Shown here piece by piece: positions 1 to 7,938 of a stretch of 64,000 nt of DNA (its first letter is position 1; each line of letters begins with the position of its first letter). The notes beneath the pieces were generated by a model. The model was not told the origin of the DNA. It ran no database searches and worked only from the letters and a program-made list of their open reading frames with translations. The position numbers and the translations under genes are program-made. This stretch comes from Halobacteriovorax sp. DA5. Lineage in GTDB: Bacteria > Bdellovibrionota > Bacteriovoracia > Bacteriovoracales > Bacteriovoracaceae. Location of the stretch: the NCBI RefSeq assembly GCF_002903145.1, contig NZ_PPDJ01000003.1, positions 186,001 to 250,000 on the forward strand. The letters are read 5' to 3'.

Positions 1-2
1 AG

Positions 3-659
3 GATTTAGAAGATACACAAAAAGCCCAAAAGCAAGGAATGTTCTTCCCAAGTGATATTGAACTTTTAAAAGAAGTTAAAACATCTTTATTTGGAGTTGA
101 AGAATCAGACTACACTGTTAGAAGACGTCGTGTAGGTGGTGGCCGTGATCATAAATACAAAGAAGTAAAAAGAGAAAAATTTATTAAAGATATTTTAGAG
201 GAATTTGATGTTGATCGTCTGTTTTCTAAATTTGAAGAATTAAATGAACTTAGCGAAACAGTTGATGTGGAAAGAAAACTTAATGATCTTTCAATCCTAA
301 CAGGTGCAATCTTTAAAATTAAACAATCTTCAATTGATGAAGAGGTTGGGAACTTCCTGGATAAGAATATGGAAGAAGAAACACCGCTTGGTCTAAGAAT
401 TAAAGAGTGGAATGAAATGAGAAAGTCTAGCCGTGTAAAGGCCAATGACTCAAGCTACGGAATTCCATTAGTCTTAAGAGACTCTGACTTTGATAGACAT
501 AATGTGAAAAGCGCTGAGTTAGAGAAGATCGAAAATCAACTACTAGAAGACGTAAAAAGTAACTATGAAAAAGAAGTTCAAGATTTAGCACGATTACTAG
601 ATCTAATTAGAAATATTCGTGATCAAGCAAGAATTATTTCAATGAAAGCATATAAATAA
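3..659 (+). CDS. Unrecognised cytoplasmic protein, 5' end outside window
   Basis: The frame is open from base 3 with no stop, so the gene probably starts upstream of the window. The first internal ATG is at 39. At least 218 residues are visible. They are highly charged, rich in Lys, Glu and Asp, with no signal peptide or membrane segment. Much of the C-terminal half looks helical and may form a coiled coil from about residue 165 of the visible part. A short basic patch (RRRRVGGGR) lies near the visible N-terminus. I do not recognise a family and assign no function. It ends 44 bases before two tandem secreted-protein genes and could share their transcript; the gap is a repetitive A-rich tract with no terminator. 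Confidence 0.6.
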   Translation, partial: DLEDTQKAQKQGMFFPSDIELLKEVKTSLFGVEESDYTVRRRRVGGGRDHKYKEVKREKFIKDILEEFDVDRLFSKFEELNELSETVDVERKLNDLSILTGAIFKIKQSSIDEEVGNFLDKNMEEETPLGLRIKEWNEMRKSSRVKANDSSYGIPLVLRDSDFDRHNVKSAELEKIENQLLEDVKSNYEKEVQDLARLLDLIRNIRDQARIISMKAYK

Positions 660-697
660 CAAACAAAAACAAAAAACAAAAAACAAAAAAAGAGGAG
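660..697 (+). repeat. CAAAAA-type low-complexity tract before a ribosome binding site
   Basis: The gap between the first two genes is almost entirely runs of A broken by single C residues with a spacing of about 5 to 7 bases. It ends in an AGAGGAG Shine-Dalgarno sequence for the gene starting at 704. No terminator is visible, so it probably lies in a transcribed leader. Such simple repeats can change length by slippage; whether this one does is not shown here. Confidence 0.6.
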
Positions 698-703
698 AAA
701 ACT

Positions 704-1657
704 ATGAAAAAACTTACTGCAGCGACACTTATGACACTTATGGCACTTCAAGCAAATGCTATTGAGGTAAGAGATGCATCTCTTGGAGCATCTTCAAAGG
801 TTTCTGAAGCTATTTATGATGCAGGAAAAAGTGCTACAGATAAAACGGTTGAAGTGGCTGACTTTACTGGTGAGCACCTAAAGGCATTTATTTCTAAGAA
901 CTTAGAGTCATCTTATAAAGCTTCTGAAAAACTAGCTAAAGAAATCGTAAAGCTATCTGAAGTATCTAAGCCAGCTTTTCGTTTTACAGCTGATGGCCTA
1001 GCAATGGTATTTGAAATCTCTGGTAAAGGGACAAAGCAAACTTTAAAAGTGTCTAAGAAAATCTATATCTTCCTTGAGCCAACTCTTGAAGCAACAGGTG
1101 AATTTTTAACTGAACTTCTAGAGCTTGCATTTGAAGGAACATCAGAAGCATCAGAGCTAATTACTGACATTAATGAATTCCTTTCAAGAGTTCTTGAGAA
1201 GCCAATTGATATCACTAAGATGACTCTTGAAGAGATCTTTGAGCTAATCGGAAAAGCAAGTGAAAAGTCTACTCAAGCATCAGAGTTCCTTTTAGGTGCA
1301 GAAAACTTTGAAAAAGGTATTGAGTACTCAGGAAAAGGAATTTCTTTAACTTCAAATGGTATTGGAGCTGCGTTCTATCTTGTATCACAGGCAACTACTG
1401 GAATTTCTCAACTATTTGACTTCAATAGAAAAGAAAGAGAGCAAATTGAGCAAATGGTAGAAAGAGGTGACGTTGAAGGTCTTGCTGGGCTACGTGATCT
1501 AATTAGACACAATATCAATGAAGAAATTGTAAACGGTGAGGATCTTAATAAGCTTCTTGATGATAATGCGATCGATACTTATATCAAGCTTAGACTAACA
1601 GTTCCTAATCTTGAGAATAAGCTAGAGGAAATCTACGGACGTCAAATTGTAAAATAA
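704..1657 (+). CDS. Secreted helical protein, tandem paralogue 1
   Basis: The 317-residue product has a clear signal peptide (basic MKK, hydrophobic core, cleavage probably after ANA near residue 19). The mature part begins IEVRDASLGASSKVSEAIYDAG and looks mostly alpha-helical, with many Ala, Ser, Glu and Lys heptad-like stretches. No lipobox and no clear transmembrane helix are present, although a Gly/Ala-rich segment around residues 215-235 is moderately hydrophobic. Start chosen from AGAGGAG eight bases upstream of ATG. It is clearly homologous along its length to the next gene, so the pair arose by tandem duplication. I do not recognise the family. A periplasmic or exported structural or binding role is inference only. 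Confidence 0.8.
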   Translation: MKKLTAATLMTLMALQANAIEVRDASLGASSKVSEAIYDAGKSATDKTVEVADFTGEHLKAFISKNLESSYKASEKLAKEIVKLSEVSKPAFRFTADGLAMVFEISGKGTKQTLKVSKKIYIFLEPTLEATGEFLTELLELAFEGTSEASELITDINEFLSRVLEKPIDITKMTLEEIFELIGKASEKSTQASEFLLGAENFEKGIEYSGKGISLTSNGIGAAFYLVSQATTGISQLFDFNRKEREQIEQMVERGDVEGLAGLRDLIRHNINEEIVNGEDLNKLLDDNAIDTYIKLRLTVPNLENKLEEIYGRQIVK

Positions 1658-1681
1658 TAACTTTTTTAAAAAGGATTAATA

Positions 1682-2794
1682 ATGAAAAGAACAACTTCAG
1701 CTATTTTACTTACTCTATTATCACTTAATACAGTAGGTGCCGATATTAGAGATGCTGCATTTGATGCCTCTTCAAAGGTTTCAGAAGCAATCTATGATGC
1801 GGGCAAGAGTTCAACGAGACAAACGGTAAAAGTCGCAGACTTTACTCGAGAGAAGCTGGAAGCCTTAATTTCAAAAGGGCTGCAATCTTCGTACCGTGCT
1901 TCAGAAAAAGTAGCTGAAGAAATTATTAATCTTTCAGAATTTTCTAAGCCAGCATTCCGTCTAACTGCAGACGGAATTGCTATGGTTTTTGAAGTATCTG
2001 GTAAAGCGACTAAGTCTTCAATTGAGGTAACAAGAAAGATCTATGTTTATTTAGAGCCAAGTTCTGATAAAACTGAAGAATTCTTAACTAAGATCATTGA
2101 TCTTGCATTTGAGGGAACATCAGAAGCATCTGAATTGTTAACTGATATTAATGAGTTCTTATCAAGAGTTCTGGAAAAACCTCTTGATATTTCAACGATG
2201 GCAACTGAAGAAATTGCAGATCTTCTTTCAAAGGCCACAAGAATGACTCATCTTGAAAAATTAATTGAGTTAGCTCTAGATGGAACAACTAAAGGTAGTG
2301 AGTTATTGACAGATATTAATGATTTTCTATCCAGAGTTCTAGAGAAGCCTATCGATATTTCTGTTATGACTTTAGAAGAAGTATTTAAGCTAATTGAGAA
2401 GGCAAGTGTTGAGTCGTCAAAGTTAACTGAACTTCTAATTGGCGCTGATAATCTTGAGAAAGGTACTGAGTACACAGGAAAGGGAATCACTTTAACATCA
2501 GAGGGTGTTGGAGCTGCATTCTATCTTGTTTCTCAAGCAACAACTGGAATCTCTCATCTTTTTGACTTTAATAGAAAAGAGAGAGCTCAAGTTGAAGCGA
2601 TGATGGAGAGAGGTGATATTGAAGGGATTGAGGGATTACGAGATCTAATTCGCTACAATATCAATCAACAGTTAGAAAATGGAGAGGACTTAAACCGTCT
2701 TTTAAATGATAACTTAATAGATACTTATATTAAGATGAAATTAACAGTACCAGAGCTAGATCAAAAGCTAGAGTCATTATACGGATTAAAATAA
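1682..2794 (+). CDS. Secreted helical protein, tandem paralogue 2, with internal repeat
   Basis: The 370-residue product has a signal peptide (about residues 1-20, ending VGA) and aligns with the preceding gene from end to end. The size difference of 53 residues is explained by an internal duplication: residues about 135-185 and 191-242 repeat each other with a 56-residue period, both carrying SELLTDIN and FLSRVLEKP. The neighbour has only one copy of this unit. AAGGA precedes the ATG and the gap to the first paralogue is 24 bases, so the two are probably co-transcribed up to the hairpin just after this gene. Family and function are unknown. Amphipathic helices throughout suggest an elongated helical fold. 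Confidence 0.8.
   Translation: MKRTTSAILLTLLSLNTVGADIRDAAFDASSKVSEAIYDAGKSSTRQTVKVADFTREKLEALISKGLQSSYRASEKVAEEIINLSEFSKPAFRLTADGIAMVFEVSGKATKSSIEVTRKIYVYLEPSSDKTEEFLTKIIDLAFEGTSEASELLTDINEFLSRVLEKPLDISTMATEEIADLLSKATRMTHLEKLIELALDGTTKGSELLTDINDFLSRVLEKPIDISVMTLEEVFKLIEKASVESSKLTELLIGADNLEKGTEYTGKGITLTSEGVGAAFYLVSQATTGISHLFDFNRKERAQVEAMMERGDIEGIEGLRDLIRYNINQQLENGEDLNRLLNDNLIDTYIKMKLTVPELDQKLESLYGLK
2084..2407 (+). repeat. Intragenic 168-base (56-residue) tandem duplication
   Basis: Two diverged copies of a 56-codon unit lie back to back inside the second secreted paralogue. Protein identity is high in the core (SELLTDIN-FLSRVLEKP-DIS), while the DNA has drifted, so the duplication is not very recent. 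The first paralogue carries a single copy. Confidence 0.75.
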
Positions 2795-2795
2795 G

Positions 2796-2826
2796 AAAAA
2801 AGCCTAGGATTTCCTAGGCTTTTTTA
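2796..2826. terminator. Bidirectional rho-independent terminator
   Basis: A perfect 9-bp stem (AGCCTAGGA / TCCTAGGCT) with a 2-base gap is flanked by A6 and T6. It serves the convergent genes ending at 2794 and 2824. Confidence 0.9.
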
Positions 2827-3702
2827 TAGTTTAAATTCTCTGTGAAAGTATTTGAAAGTTAGTCCATCGTATTGATTGAAACAACCATAGACCTTGCCAT
2901 CTACAATAGCAGGAGTCGATGCTAGATCATCTCCAGCAAAGTCATAAAGCCTTCTTTTTGGCCACAGTGACTTTATCTTATTAAGTTCACTTATTTCATA
3001 AAAGTAGAGGTTTTGAATATTTTTTGAAATTAAAAAACCATTATGGATAACTGCTTTAGGCATATGAAGAGCTTCTCTGTTTTGACGAATTGAAAGAACA
3101 TTATCTTGATTCATATTTTCGTCTAGAATAACAAGACCCTCAAAAGCTCTCTTCTTTGTCGAAAAGTTATAAGTCACATTATCAAGCATAACAAAGATTC
3201 GTTTGCCGTCATTATCAATACCTGTCGCAGTCGAAACTTGGCTCGAATCGTGGGGTAGGTCGAAGTTGTGAGCTGATTCTACATTATATGAAGATAGGTC
3301 GATCTTCATTAGTCCAAGTGAGCCATGAGCGATAAAAAGTTTATCATTCATTATTGTCATATCTTGTGCTGATTGATGTTTTTGTATAATTGGTAAGTGG
3401 GTTGAAGGGAAGCTTGTTACAAATTCGTAATTATTGAGATTATGTACAAATACATAATCTGGTGTCAGGATATAGAGCTTACCTTTATATTCTTTTACTG
3501 AACGTATTTCATACTTTGAAAAAATCAATCTAATTTGTTCTTCTTCAAATTTATAGAGAAATGGCCCTTTGAAAATGTAATAATTTGATCCTGATTTATA
3601 GTGGCCAGTATCACCTTTTTTAGATGCACAGAATGAATCAAGATTTCCCTCCGATGCAAATGCAATCAAAGATATAATTACGACTAGTAGTACTTGTTTC
3701 AT
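2824..3702 (-). CDS. Secreted protein, predicted beta-propeller
   Basis: The 292-residue product starts with a signal peptide (MKQVLLVVIISLIAFASEG). No lipobox is present. The mature part has recurring short beta-rich units with patterns such as YKGKLYILTPDYVFVHN, MNDKLFIAHGSLGLMKID and VDGKVYGCFNQYDG, typical of blades in LVIVD or PQQ-like propellers; around five to six units can be guessed. GGGGAAAAG lies just before the ATG. The specific family is not recognised and no catalytic residues can be named. It is transcribed towards the shared terminator at 2796-2826. A periplasmic binding or scaffold role would fit the fold but is inferred. Confidence 0.7.
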   Translation of the reverse strand: MKQVLLVVIISLIAFASEGNLDSFCASKKGDTGHYKSGSNYYIFKGPFLYKFEEEQIRLIFSKYEIRSVKEYKGKLYILTPDYVFVHNLNNYEFVTSFPSTHLPIIQKHQSAQDMTIMNDKLFIAHGSLGLMKIDLSSYNVESAHNFDLPHDSSQVSTATGIDNDGKRIFVMLDNVTYNFSTKKRAFEGLVILDENMNQDNVLSIRQNREALHMPKAVIHNGFLISKNIQNLYFYEISELNKIKSLWPKRRLYDFAGDDLASTPAIVDGKVYGCFNQYDGLTFKYFHREFKL

Positions 3703-3786
3703 CTTTTCCCCTAAATTTATTTAATATAATAATTATCGAGTTGTATTTCTTGTTCGTCAAAAAAACCTGACAAATCTTGATGAAGC

Positions 3787-4668
3787 GTGTTAGAAAGTCT
3801 CATGCTAGATAGAATCTTCATTGAAATTTCAAATATTTGCAACTTGCAGTGCACGTTCTGTCCTGTTGTAGAAAGAGATAAGAAGGTCATGACGCCAGAA
3901 GATTTTGAAAAAGTCTTAATCCAGGCAAAGCCTCTTGCAAAACAAGTGTGTCTGCATCTAATGGGAGAGCCACTGGCACATCCTAACTTCGTGAAGATTA
4001 TGGAGATATGTGAGCGTAATGAGGTCCCAGTTCAAATTACAACTAATGGGGTGGTCATTGCATCTCGAAAAGAAATTCTTCTTAAAAGCAAAGTTTTAAG
4101 ACAGATTAATTTTTCGATTCAAAGTTATAAAGACAATTTTCCAAATCGCGACTTCAATACTTACCTAAGACCAATTTTAGATTTTTCAAAAGAGTTAAAT
4201 GAAACTTCACCTGAAACATATGTAAATTATCGTCTTTGGAATCTAGGCCGTAATGAACAAATTATGAAAGAAAATGAAGAGGTGTTTCAGACTCTAGAGA
4301 GATTCTACGATATTGAAATTAATCGTCGTACTCAAGTTGAGTCGATTAAGAGTAAAAGAATTTGGAATAAGGTTTATCTTCACTTTGACTCACATTTTGA
4401 TTGGCCTGATTGGAATCTTCCAAACCAAGGAACACAAGGGCGCTGTCATGCCCTAAAAACACATATTGGAATTCATGCCGATGGAACTGTTGTTCCTTGC
4501 TGTCTGGATAAAGAAAGTCAAATTCCATTAGGAAATGCAATTGATCAAGACTTAAAAGCAATCCTTAGCTCTCCACGAGCAGTCGCAATGAGGCAGGGGT
4601 TTGATAATAATAAGCGTGTTGAAGAGTTCTGTCAGCACTGTACATATATCAATCGATTTCAAAAATAA
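3787..4668 (+). CDS. Radical SAM/SPASM-type protein
   Basis: The 293-residue protein has the radical SAM cluster motif CxxxCxxC at C18, C22 and C25 (CNLQCTFC). It binds a 4Fe-4S cluster and S-adenosylmethionine. MGEPLAH and TTNGV follow as in the GGE-type SAM-binding region and strand 4. The C-terminal part (GRCHALKTHIGIHADGTVVPCC, then FCQHC) is a SPASM-like auxiliary cluster region, common in peptide- or protein-modifying members. The substrate cannot be told: no small peptide precursor gene is adjacent. Start is GTG at 3787; the in-frame ATG at 3802 is equally possible, and neither has a strong Shine-Dalgarno sequence. It converges on the MarR gene with no gap. Confidence 0.85.
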   Translation: MLESLMLDRIFIEISNICNLQCTFCPVVERDKKVMTPEDFEKVLIQAKPLAKQVCLHLMGEPLAHPNFVKIMEICERNEVPVQITTNGVVIASRKEILLKSKVLRQINFSIQSYKDNFPNRDFNTYLRPILDFSKELNETSPETYVNYRLWNLGRNEQIMKENEEVFQTLERFYDIEINRRTQVESIKSKRIWNKVYLHFDSHFDWPDWNLPNQGTQGRCHALKTHIGIHADGTVVPCCLDKESQIPLGNAIDQDLKAILSSPRAVAMRQGFDNNKRVEEFCQHCTYINRFQK

Positions 4669-5109
4669 TTAATTAATAATACTTTTCAATTTTTGTAAGT
4701 TAGAAACCATCGCTTTACGGTTTTTAATTGGAAAGTTCTTTAGTTTAAGAGAGATCTTTTCTTGAACTTCACTCCACACATCACTGTAAAGTTGTTGGCC
4801 CTTAGGGCTTAAGCTTAGAATCGTTTGTCTGGCATCTTCACTAGACTTACTTTTTATTACGAGTTCTTCATCCACTAAAATATTAATAGTTTTAGTCATT
4901 GCAGGCTGGCTTATTCCGTGGTGATCAGCTAGTTCTCCAACTGTACTTAGCCCTCGGCCAATATTGGAGAGGGCCCTAAATTGAGGATAGGAAATATGTG
5001 GGGATGCCGCTTCTCTGAGTTCACTTCTAATAGAGCGAATAATAAATGGCATGACATCTAAAAGTATTCTTGAAAATTCTAAGTCTTTCACGTCTTTAGT
5101 ATAAACCAA
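4669..5109 (-). CDS. MarR-family transcriptional regulator
   Basis: The 146-residue protein has the MarR winged-helix arrangement: an N-terminal dimerisation helix, the helix-turn-helix around residues 55-85 (TVGELADHHGISQPAMTKTINILVDEELV), the wing with SSEDARQTILSLSPKGQQL, then a long C-terminal dimer helix. The wing Asp-Ala-Arg is the family signature. Members repress nearby genes and release DNA on binding a small ligand or on oxidation; the ligand here is unknown. The best start in frame is TTG at 5109 (GTG at 5091 is an alternative), without a clear ribosome binding site. It lies just downstream, on the same strand, of a small secreted-protein gene whose upstream region holds palindromic repeats. 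Confidence 0.85.
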   Translation of the reverse strand: MVYTKDVKDLEFSRILLDVMPFIIRSIRSELREAASPHISYPQFRALSNIGRGLSTVGELADHHGISQPAMTKTINILVDEELVIKSKSSEDARQTILSLSPKGQQLYSDVWSEVQEKISLKLKNFPIKNRKAMVSNLQKLKSIIN

Positions 5110-5123
5110 GGATGTACCGATCG

Positions 5124-5156
5124 TAAATTAATGCAGCAGCTGGAGAGCTGCTGCGG
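5124..5156 (-). terminator. Strong hairpin between the small secreted gene and marR
   Basis: A 9-bp perfect stem GCAGCAGCT / AGCTGCTGC with a 4-base loop (5133-5154) follows the stop of the minus-strand gene at 5169. On the minus strand it is followed by ATTAATTT rather than a pure T-run, so it may be a weak terminator or attenuator before the MarR gene. Confidence 0.5.
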
Positions 5157-5168
5157 AAGGTTTTTTAA

Positions 5169-5393
5169 TTATTGCTCAACTTCCAGATCAGAATCGTCTG
5201 AAAGCTCAGTATCTAAAGTAGTATCTGTAGTAGCTGAAGCATCTACACAATCACCAGTTGCTGCACAATCTGTTGCTGGCGCTGATTCTTCAATAACTGC
5301 TGCTTCATCTGAAGCAACTGAATCTGACCAATCTTCATTTGCGTAAGAAACAAAAGCTGATGATAGTAGAACTAGAAGTAGTAATTTTTTCAT
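5169..5393 (-). CDS. Small secreted acidic protein
   Basis: The 74-residue product has a signal peptide (MKKLLLLVLLSSAFVSYA, cleavage near residue 18) and a very acidic, Ser/Thr/Ala-rich mature peptide of about 55 residues. It has two cysteines in a short CAATGDC segment, able to form one disulphide. AGGA lies 8 bases before the ATG. There is an open frame on the opposite strand over most of the gene, but the signal peptide and ribosome binding site support the minus-strand reading. Family unknown. Adjacent to a MarR regulator, which may control it. Confidence 0.7.
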   Translation of the reverse strand: MKKLLLLVLLSSAFVSYANEDWSDSVASDEAAVIEESAPATDCAATGDCVDASATTDTTLDTELSDDSDLEVEQ

Positions 5394-5415
5394 AATTAAT
5401 CCTCATATGGTTTTA

Positions 5416-5451
5416 GTTATATAACTTGGTTATATATATTTGTTATATATT
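5416..5451. promoter_or_regulatory. Three GTTATATA-type repeats, 13-base period
   Basis: The upstream region of the small secreted gene holds GTTATATAAC at 5416-5425, a perfect 10-base palindrome. Two near copies follow, GTTATATATA at 5429-5438 and GTTATATATT at 5442-5451, each displaced by 13 bases. The position just upstream of the start at 5393 and the neighbouring MarR gene make an operator array plausible. The AT-richness also allows this to be part of the promoter itself. Confidence 0.4.
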
Positions 5452-5557
5452 ATTCCTTTCCAAAATTCCGTACAATAAAAAAATACAGTTTTTGTGTAAA
5501 ACTTTTGTCGTTATAATAAAATCTGTCAGTTAAGATCAGATATAGGGGGGAAGTAAT

Positions 5558-6103
5558 ATGTGGAAACCACCAAAAATTGAAACAAAAAGGCTTGTGCTTA
5601 GAGAAATTAGGTTAAGCGATAAGGATTCTATTTTTGAATATGGAAAGAAGCCTCATATTTCGAAGTATACCCTATGGGAGCCTCATGAGTCAGTTGAAGA
5701 TAGTGTCGACTTTATTGAAAAGTACGCATTTTCAAACTATGAGCAGGGGATACCAGAACCATTTGCTATTACTTTAAAAGAGAATGACAAGCTTATTGGT
5801 TGTGTCGGCTGCTTTTGGGTCTCGACAAAGAATAAATGTATGGAATTGGCCTATGTTTTAAACGATGACTTTTGGGGGAAGGGGATTATCGTTGAAGCCG
5901 CCCAGGAAGTGATAAATTATTGTTTTGAGAACTTTGATATTGAACGTATTCAGTGTCGTTGTAAGGCCGAAAATCTTCAAAGTAAAAGAGTCATGCAAAA
6001 GCTTGGGCTTAAGTATGAAGGACTACTTAGAAATGAAATTTATCATCGTGGTAAGCATTGGGATATGAAGTATTATTCAATTTTGCGATCAGAAATAGAA
6101 TGA
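5558..6103 (+). CDS. GNAT-family N-acetyltransferase, RimJ/RimL type
   Basis: The 181-residue protein opens with the RimJ/RimL signature (IETKRLVLREIRLSDKDSIFEYG). Further on it has the acetyl-CoA-binding motif A region: LAYVLNDDFWGKGIIVEAAQEVINYCFENF, where the usual Q/RxxGxG/A is WGKGI. It ends with AENLQSKRVMQKLGLKYEG, the typical motif B. These enzymes move acetyl from acetyl-CoA to amino groups of ribosomal proteins, small molecules or antibiotics; the acceptor here is unknown. AGGGGGG stands 9 bases before ATG, an unusually strong ribosome binding site. The 3' end overlaps the convergent lpxR-like gene by 15 bases. Confidence 0.85.
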   Translation: MWKPPKIETKRLVLREIRLSDKDSIFEYGKKPHISKYTLWEPHESVEDSVDFIEKYAFSNYEQGIPEPFAITLKENDKLIGCVGCFWVSTKNKCMELAYVLNDDFWGKGIIVEAAQEVINYCFENFDIERIQCRCKAENLQSKRVMQKLGLKYEGLLRNEIYHRGKHWDMKYYSILRSEIE

Positions 6104-6928
6104 TGTTTCTAGAGTTGCAAAAGTGTGATTAGTGGCACCTTTAAACTGAGGGCCATGCCAGTTCGCTTTCAATGTTACTCTCATACTTCTAAAAAATAGA
6201 TTAAAACCAGCATCTGCTTTGTAGTAAATATCTTCCATGTCTTCGTCTGAAATAACGTAGACTGATTCAACCTTTTTTGAACCTTGTAGAACAGCATCGA
6301 AAAAGTTTGCGACATAAGAGCCGTTAGCAAATAATTCAAAGAAGCCAAGCCTCATTCCAAATTTAAGACCAATTTCGACATCTCGCTTAAGCCCACCGTA
6401 ATGTCCTTGCAGCCAAGGAGATAATTCAAATATTGGACCTCGATTGATCTTAATAATTTTAAATTCTCCATTAAAAAAGTATTGATTACTTATTTGATTC
6501 TGCCAGCCATTAACTTGCGAAGAAGGTGTCATTTTATGAAATATATTTTGTAAAATACCTGCTTTAGCAGATGGGCCTTGTTGTCCTGTCCATAGATCCG
6601 CACGAAGATAGTAATCGCTATTAACGTGAGAGATTCCAAGAATTCCGTAGAGTAGGCCAGTATAAGGATGGTCTCCTTCTACTACAGTGGTACTTAAAGT
6701 TGCTTCTGGTGTATAGATTTTATGAGCAACTCCAAAGCGCAACTTTGTTAATGAGCCTTGAGAGTAGAGCCTTCGCTGATACATCAGTTCAAGGCCATTA
6801 GAGTAATACCTATCAGTTTCAAATGGAGCATCATTATCGATTTTTATTGAAAATTCGTTAAGAGGCCTACTTTGCGCGAAAGCTGGTAAGGTAAGAGTGA
6901 ATAGGGTGACTATGAAGAACCACTTCAT
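6089..6928 (-). CDS. lpxR: LpxR-family outer membrane lipid A deacylase
   Basis: The 279-residue protein has a signal peptide (cleavage after AFA, about residue 18), then the family signature IKIDNDAPFETDRYYSNGLEL. LpxR is an outer-membrane beta-barrel that removes the 3'-acyloxyacyl chain from lipid A using Asn, Asp, Ser and His residues. Candidates here are N32, D33, S43 and H131 (QNIFHKM). Length fits the family and the C-terminus ends in aromatic residues (LETSFYF) as in barrel proteins. It stands alone, convergent with the GNAT gene. If this organism makes lipid A with an amide at the 3' position, as the lpx operon at 56-61 kb hints, the natural substrate may not be its own LPS; that is inference. 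Confidence 0.8.
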   Translation of the reverse strand: MKWFFIVTLFTLTLPAFAQSRPLNEFSIKIDNDAPFETDRYYSNGLELMYQRRLYSQGSLTKLRFGVAHKIYTPEATLSTTVVEGDHPYTGLLYGILGISHVNSDYYLRADLWTGQQGPSAKAGILQNIFHKMTPSSQVNGWQNQISNQYFFNGEFKIIKINRGPIFELSPWLQGHYGGLKRDVEIGLKFGMRLGFFELFANGSYVANFFDAVLQGSKKVESVYVISDEDMEDIYYKADAGFNLFFRSMRVTLKANWHGPQFKGATNHTFATLETSFYF

Positions 6929-7104
6929 TAAACGATTGTATCATTTTAGGAAAAATCCACATCGAGATGGCCAACTTTGCTTGTTTAATTAAGTTAAATT
7001 CTATTATTTCAGTTAGTTATGAAGATAATGGCGATTAAAGGTATTCTTGTATTGTTTACAATAAATAAGATTGTCGACTTTTATGGTGCTATAAGCATTT
7101 CACT

Positions 7105-7926
7105 ATGAATAGAATCGATTTGAAAGACAAAGTCATTGTTATTACAGGCTCTACTGGAGGCCTGGGTGCAGCTCTAAGTGTTGAACTAGCTGAACGTGGC
7201 GCAAAGCTTGCGTTGATGGATATTGATAGTGAAAAACTTAGAAAGCAGGCTAGTGAACTAGGAGGCTTAGCTCTAAGTATCGATGTAACTAGTTATGAAT
7301 CTCTTGAACTGGCCATGGCAAAGGTCTTTGATTATTTTGGAAAAATAGATATCGTCGTAGCAAATGCTGGTATCACAAAAATGGCGCCAATGATCTCTTC
7401 AAGCGAAAAAGACTTTTCACAGGTGATTGATATTAATCTAAATGGTCCATGGCGCACATTCAAAGCAGCTCTTCCATATATTACACAAAGCAAGGGTTAT
7501 ATGGCCGCAATCTGTTCGATGGCCTCTTTCGTTCATTGTCCTTTACAAGCATCTTATGCTGCAAGCAAGGCAGGACTTCATGCTGTTTGTAATAGTGTTC
7601 GCATGGAAGTTCGACATCTTGGTGTCGATATTGGAAGCTTTCATCCGACATTCTTTCCATCGCCATTAATGGATGGTGTGACAAGTGACCCTGTCGGAAA
7701 TAAGCTTTGGGGTGGCAATAAAGAAGGTCCTTGGAAGATGATCTCCATTGAAGAGGTCGTCTCTGAAATTATCTCTGGAATTGAACAAAGGGCCGAGCAA
7801 GTCGTAATTCCAAAACGTAAAACTCTTGTTGCTAAGGCCAGTGGTTTCTTTAGACGCTATATCGAACGTCGTGGCTTTAAAGGGAATGAGATTGAAGAAG
7901 CAATTTCTCTTTCTCAAAATAAATAA
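7105..7926 (+). CDS. Short-chain dehydrogenase/reductase (SDR)
   Basis: The 273-residue protein is a classical SDR. The cofactor motif TGSTGGLG sits near residue 14, D(I/V)T at about 60, NAG (ANAGI) near 90, and the catalytic S-YxxxK set as CSMAS then YAASK near residues 150 and 160. It would reduce or oxidise a hydroxyl/keto substrate with NAD(P)H. Asp after the second beta strand (LMDIDSEK) suggests NAD(H) preference. The C-terminal 50 residues, with several Lys and Arg (VIPKRKTLVAKASGFFRRYIERRG), resemble SDRs that contact the membrane. There is no obvious Shine-Dalgarno sequence before the ATG. Substrate unknown. Confidence 0.85.
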   Translation: MNRIDLKDKVIVITGSTGGLGAALSVELAERGAKLALMDIDSEKLRKQASELGGLALSIDVTSYESLELAMAKVFDYFGKIDIVVANAGITKMAPMISSSEKDFSQVIDINLNGPWRTFKAALPYITQSKGYMAAICSMASFVHCPLQASYAASKAGLHAVCNSVRMEVRHLGVDIGSFHPTFFPSPLMDGVTSDPVGNKLWGGNKEGPWKMISIEEVVSEIISGIEQRAEQVVIPKRKTLVAKASGFFRRYIERRGFKGNEIEEAISLSQNK

Positions 7927-7938
7927 TTCTATAAACTC

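Noticed and set aside
5131..5346. Plus-strand 71-codon frame over the small secreted gene
   Set aside because: It begins within the hairpin, has no ribosome binding site, and covers a minus-strand gene with a signal peptide and ribosome binding site.
7051..7062. ATTGT-TT-ACAAT palindrome upstream of the SDR gene
   Set aside because: Short and AT-rich, so expected by chance in this composition; no regulator nearby.
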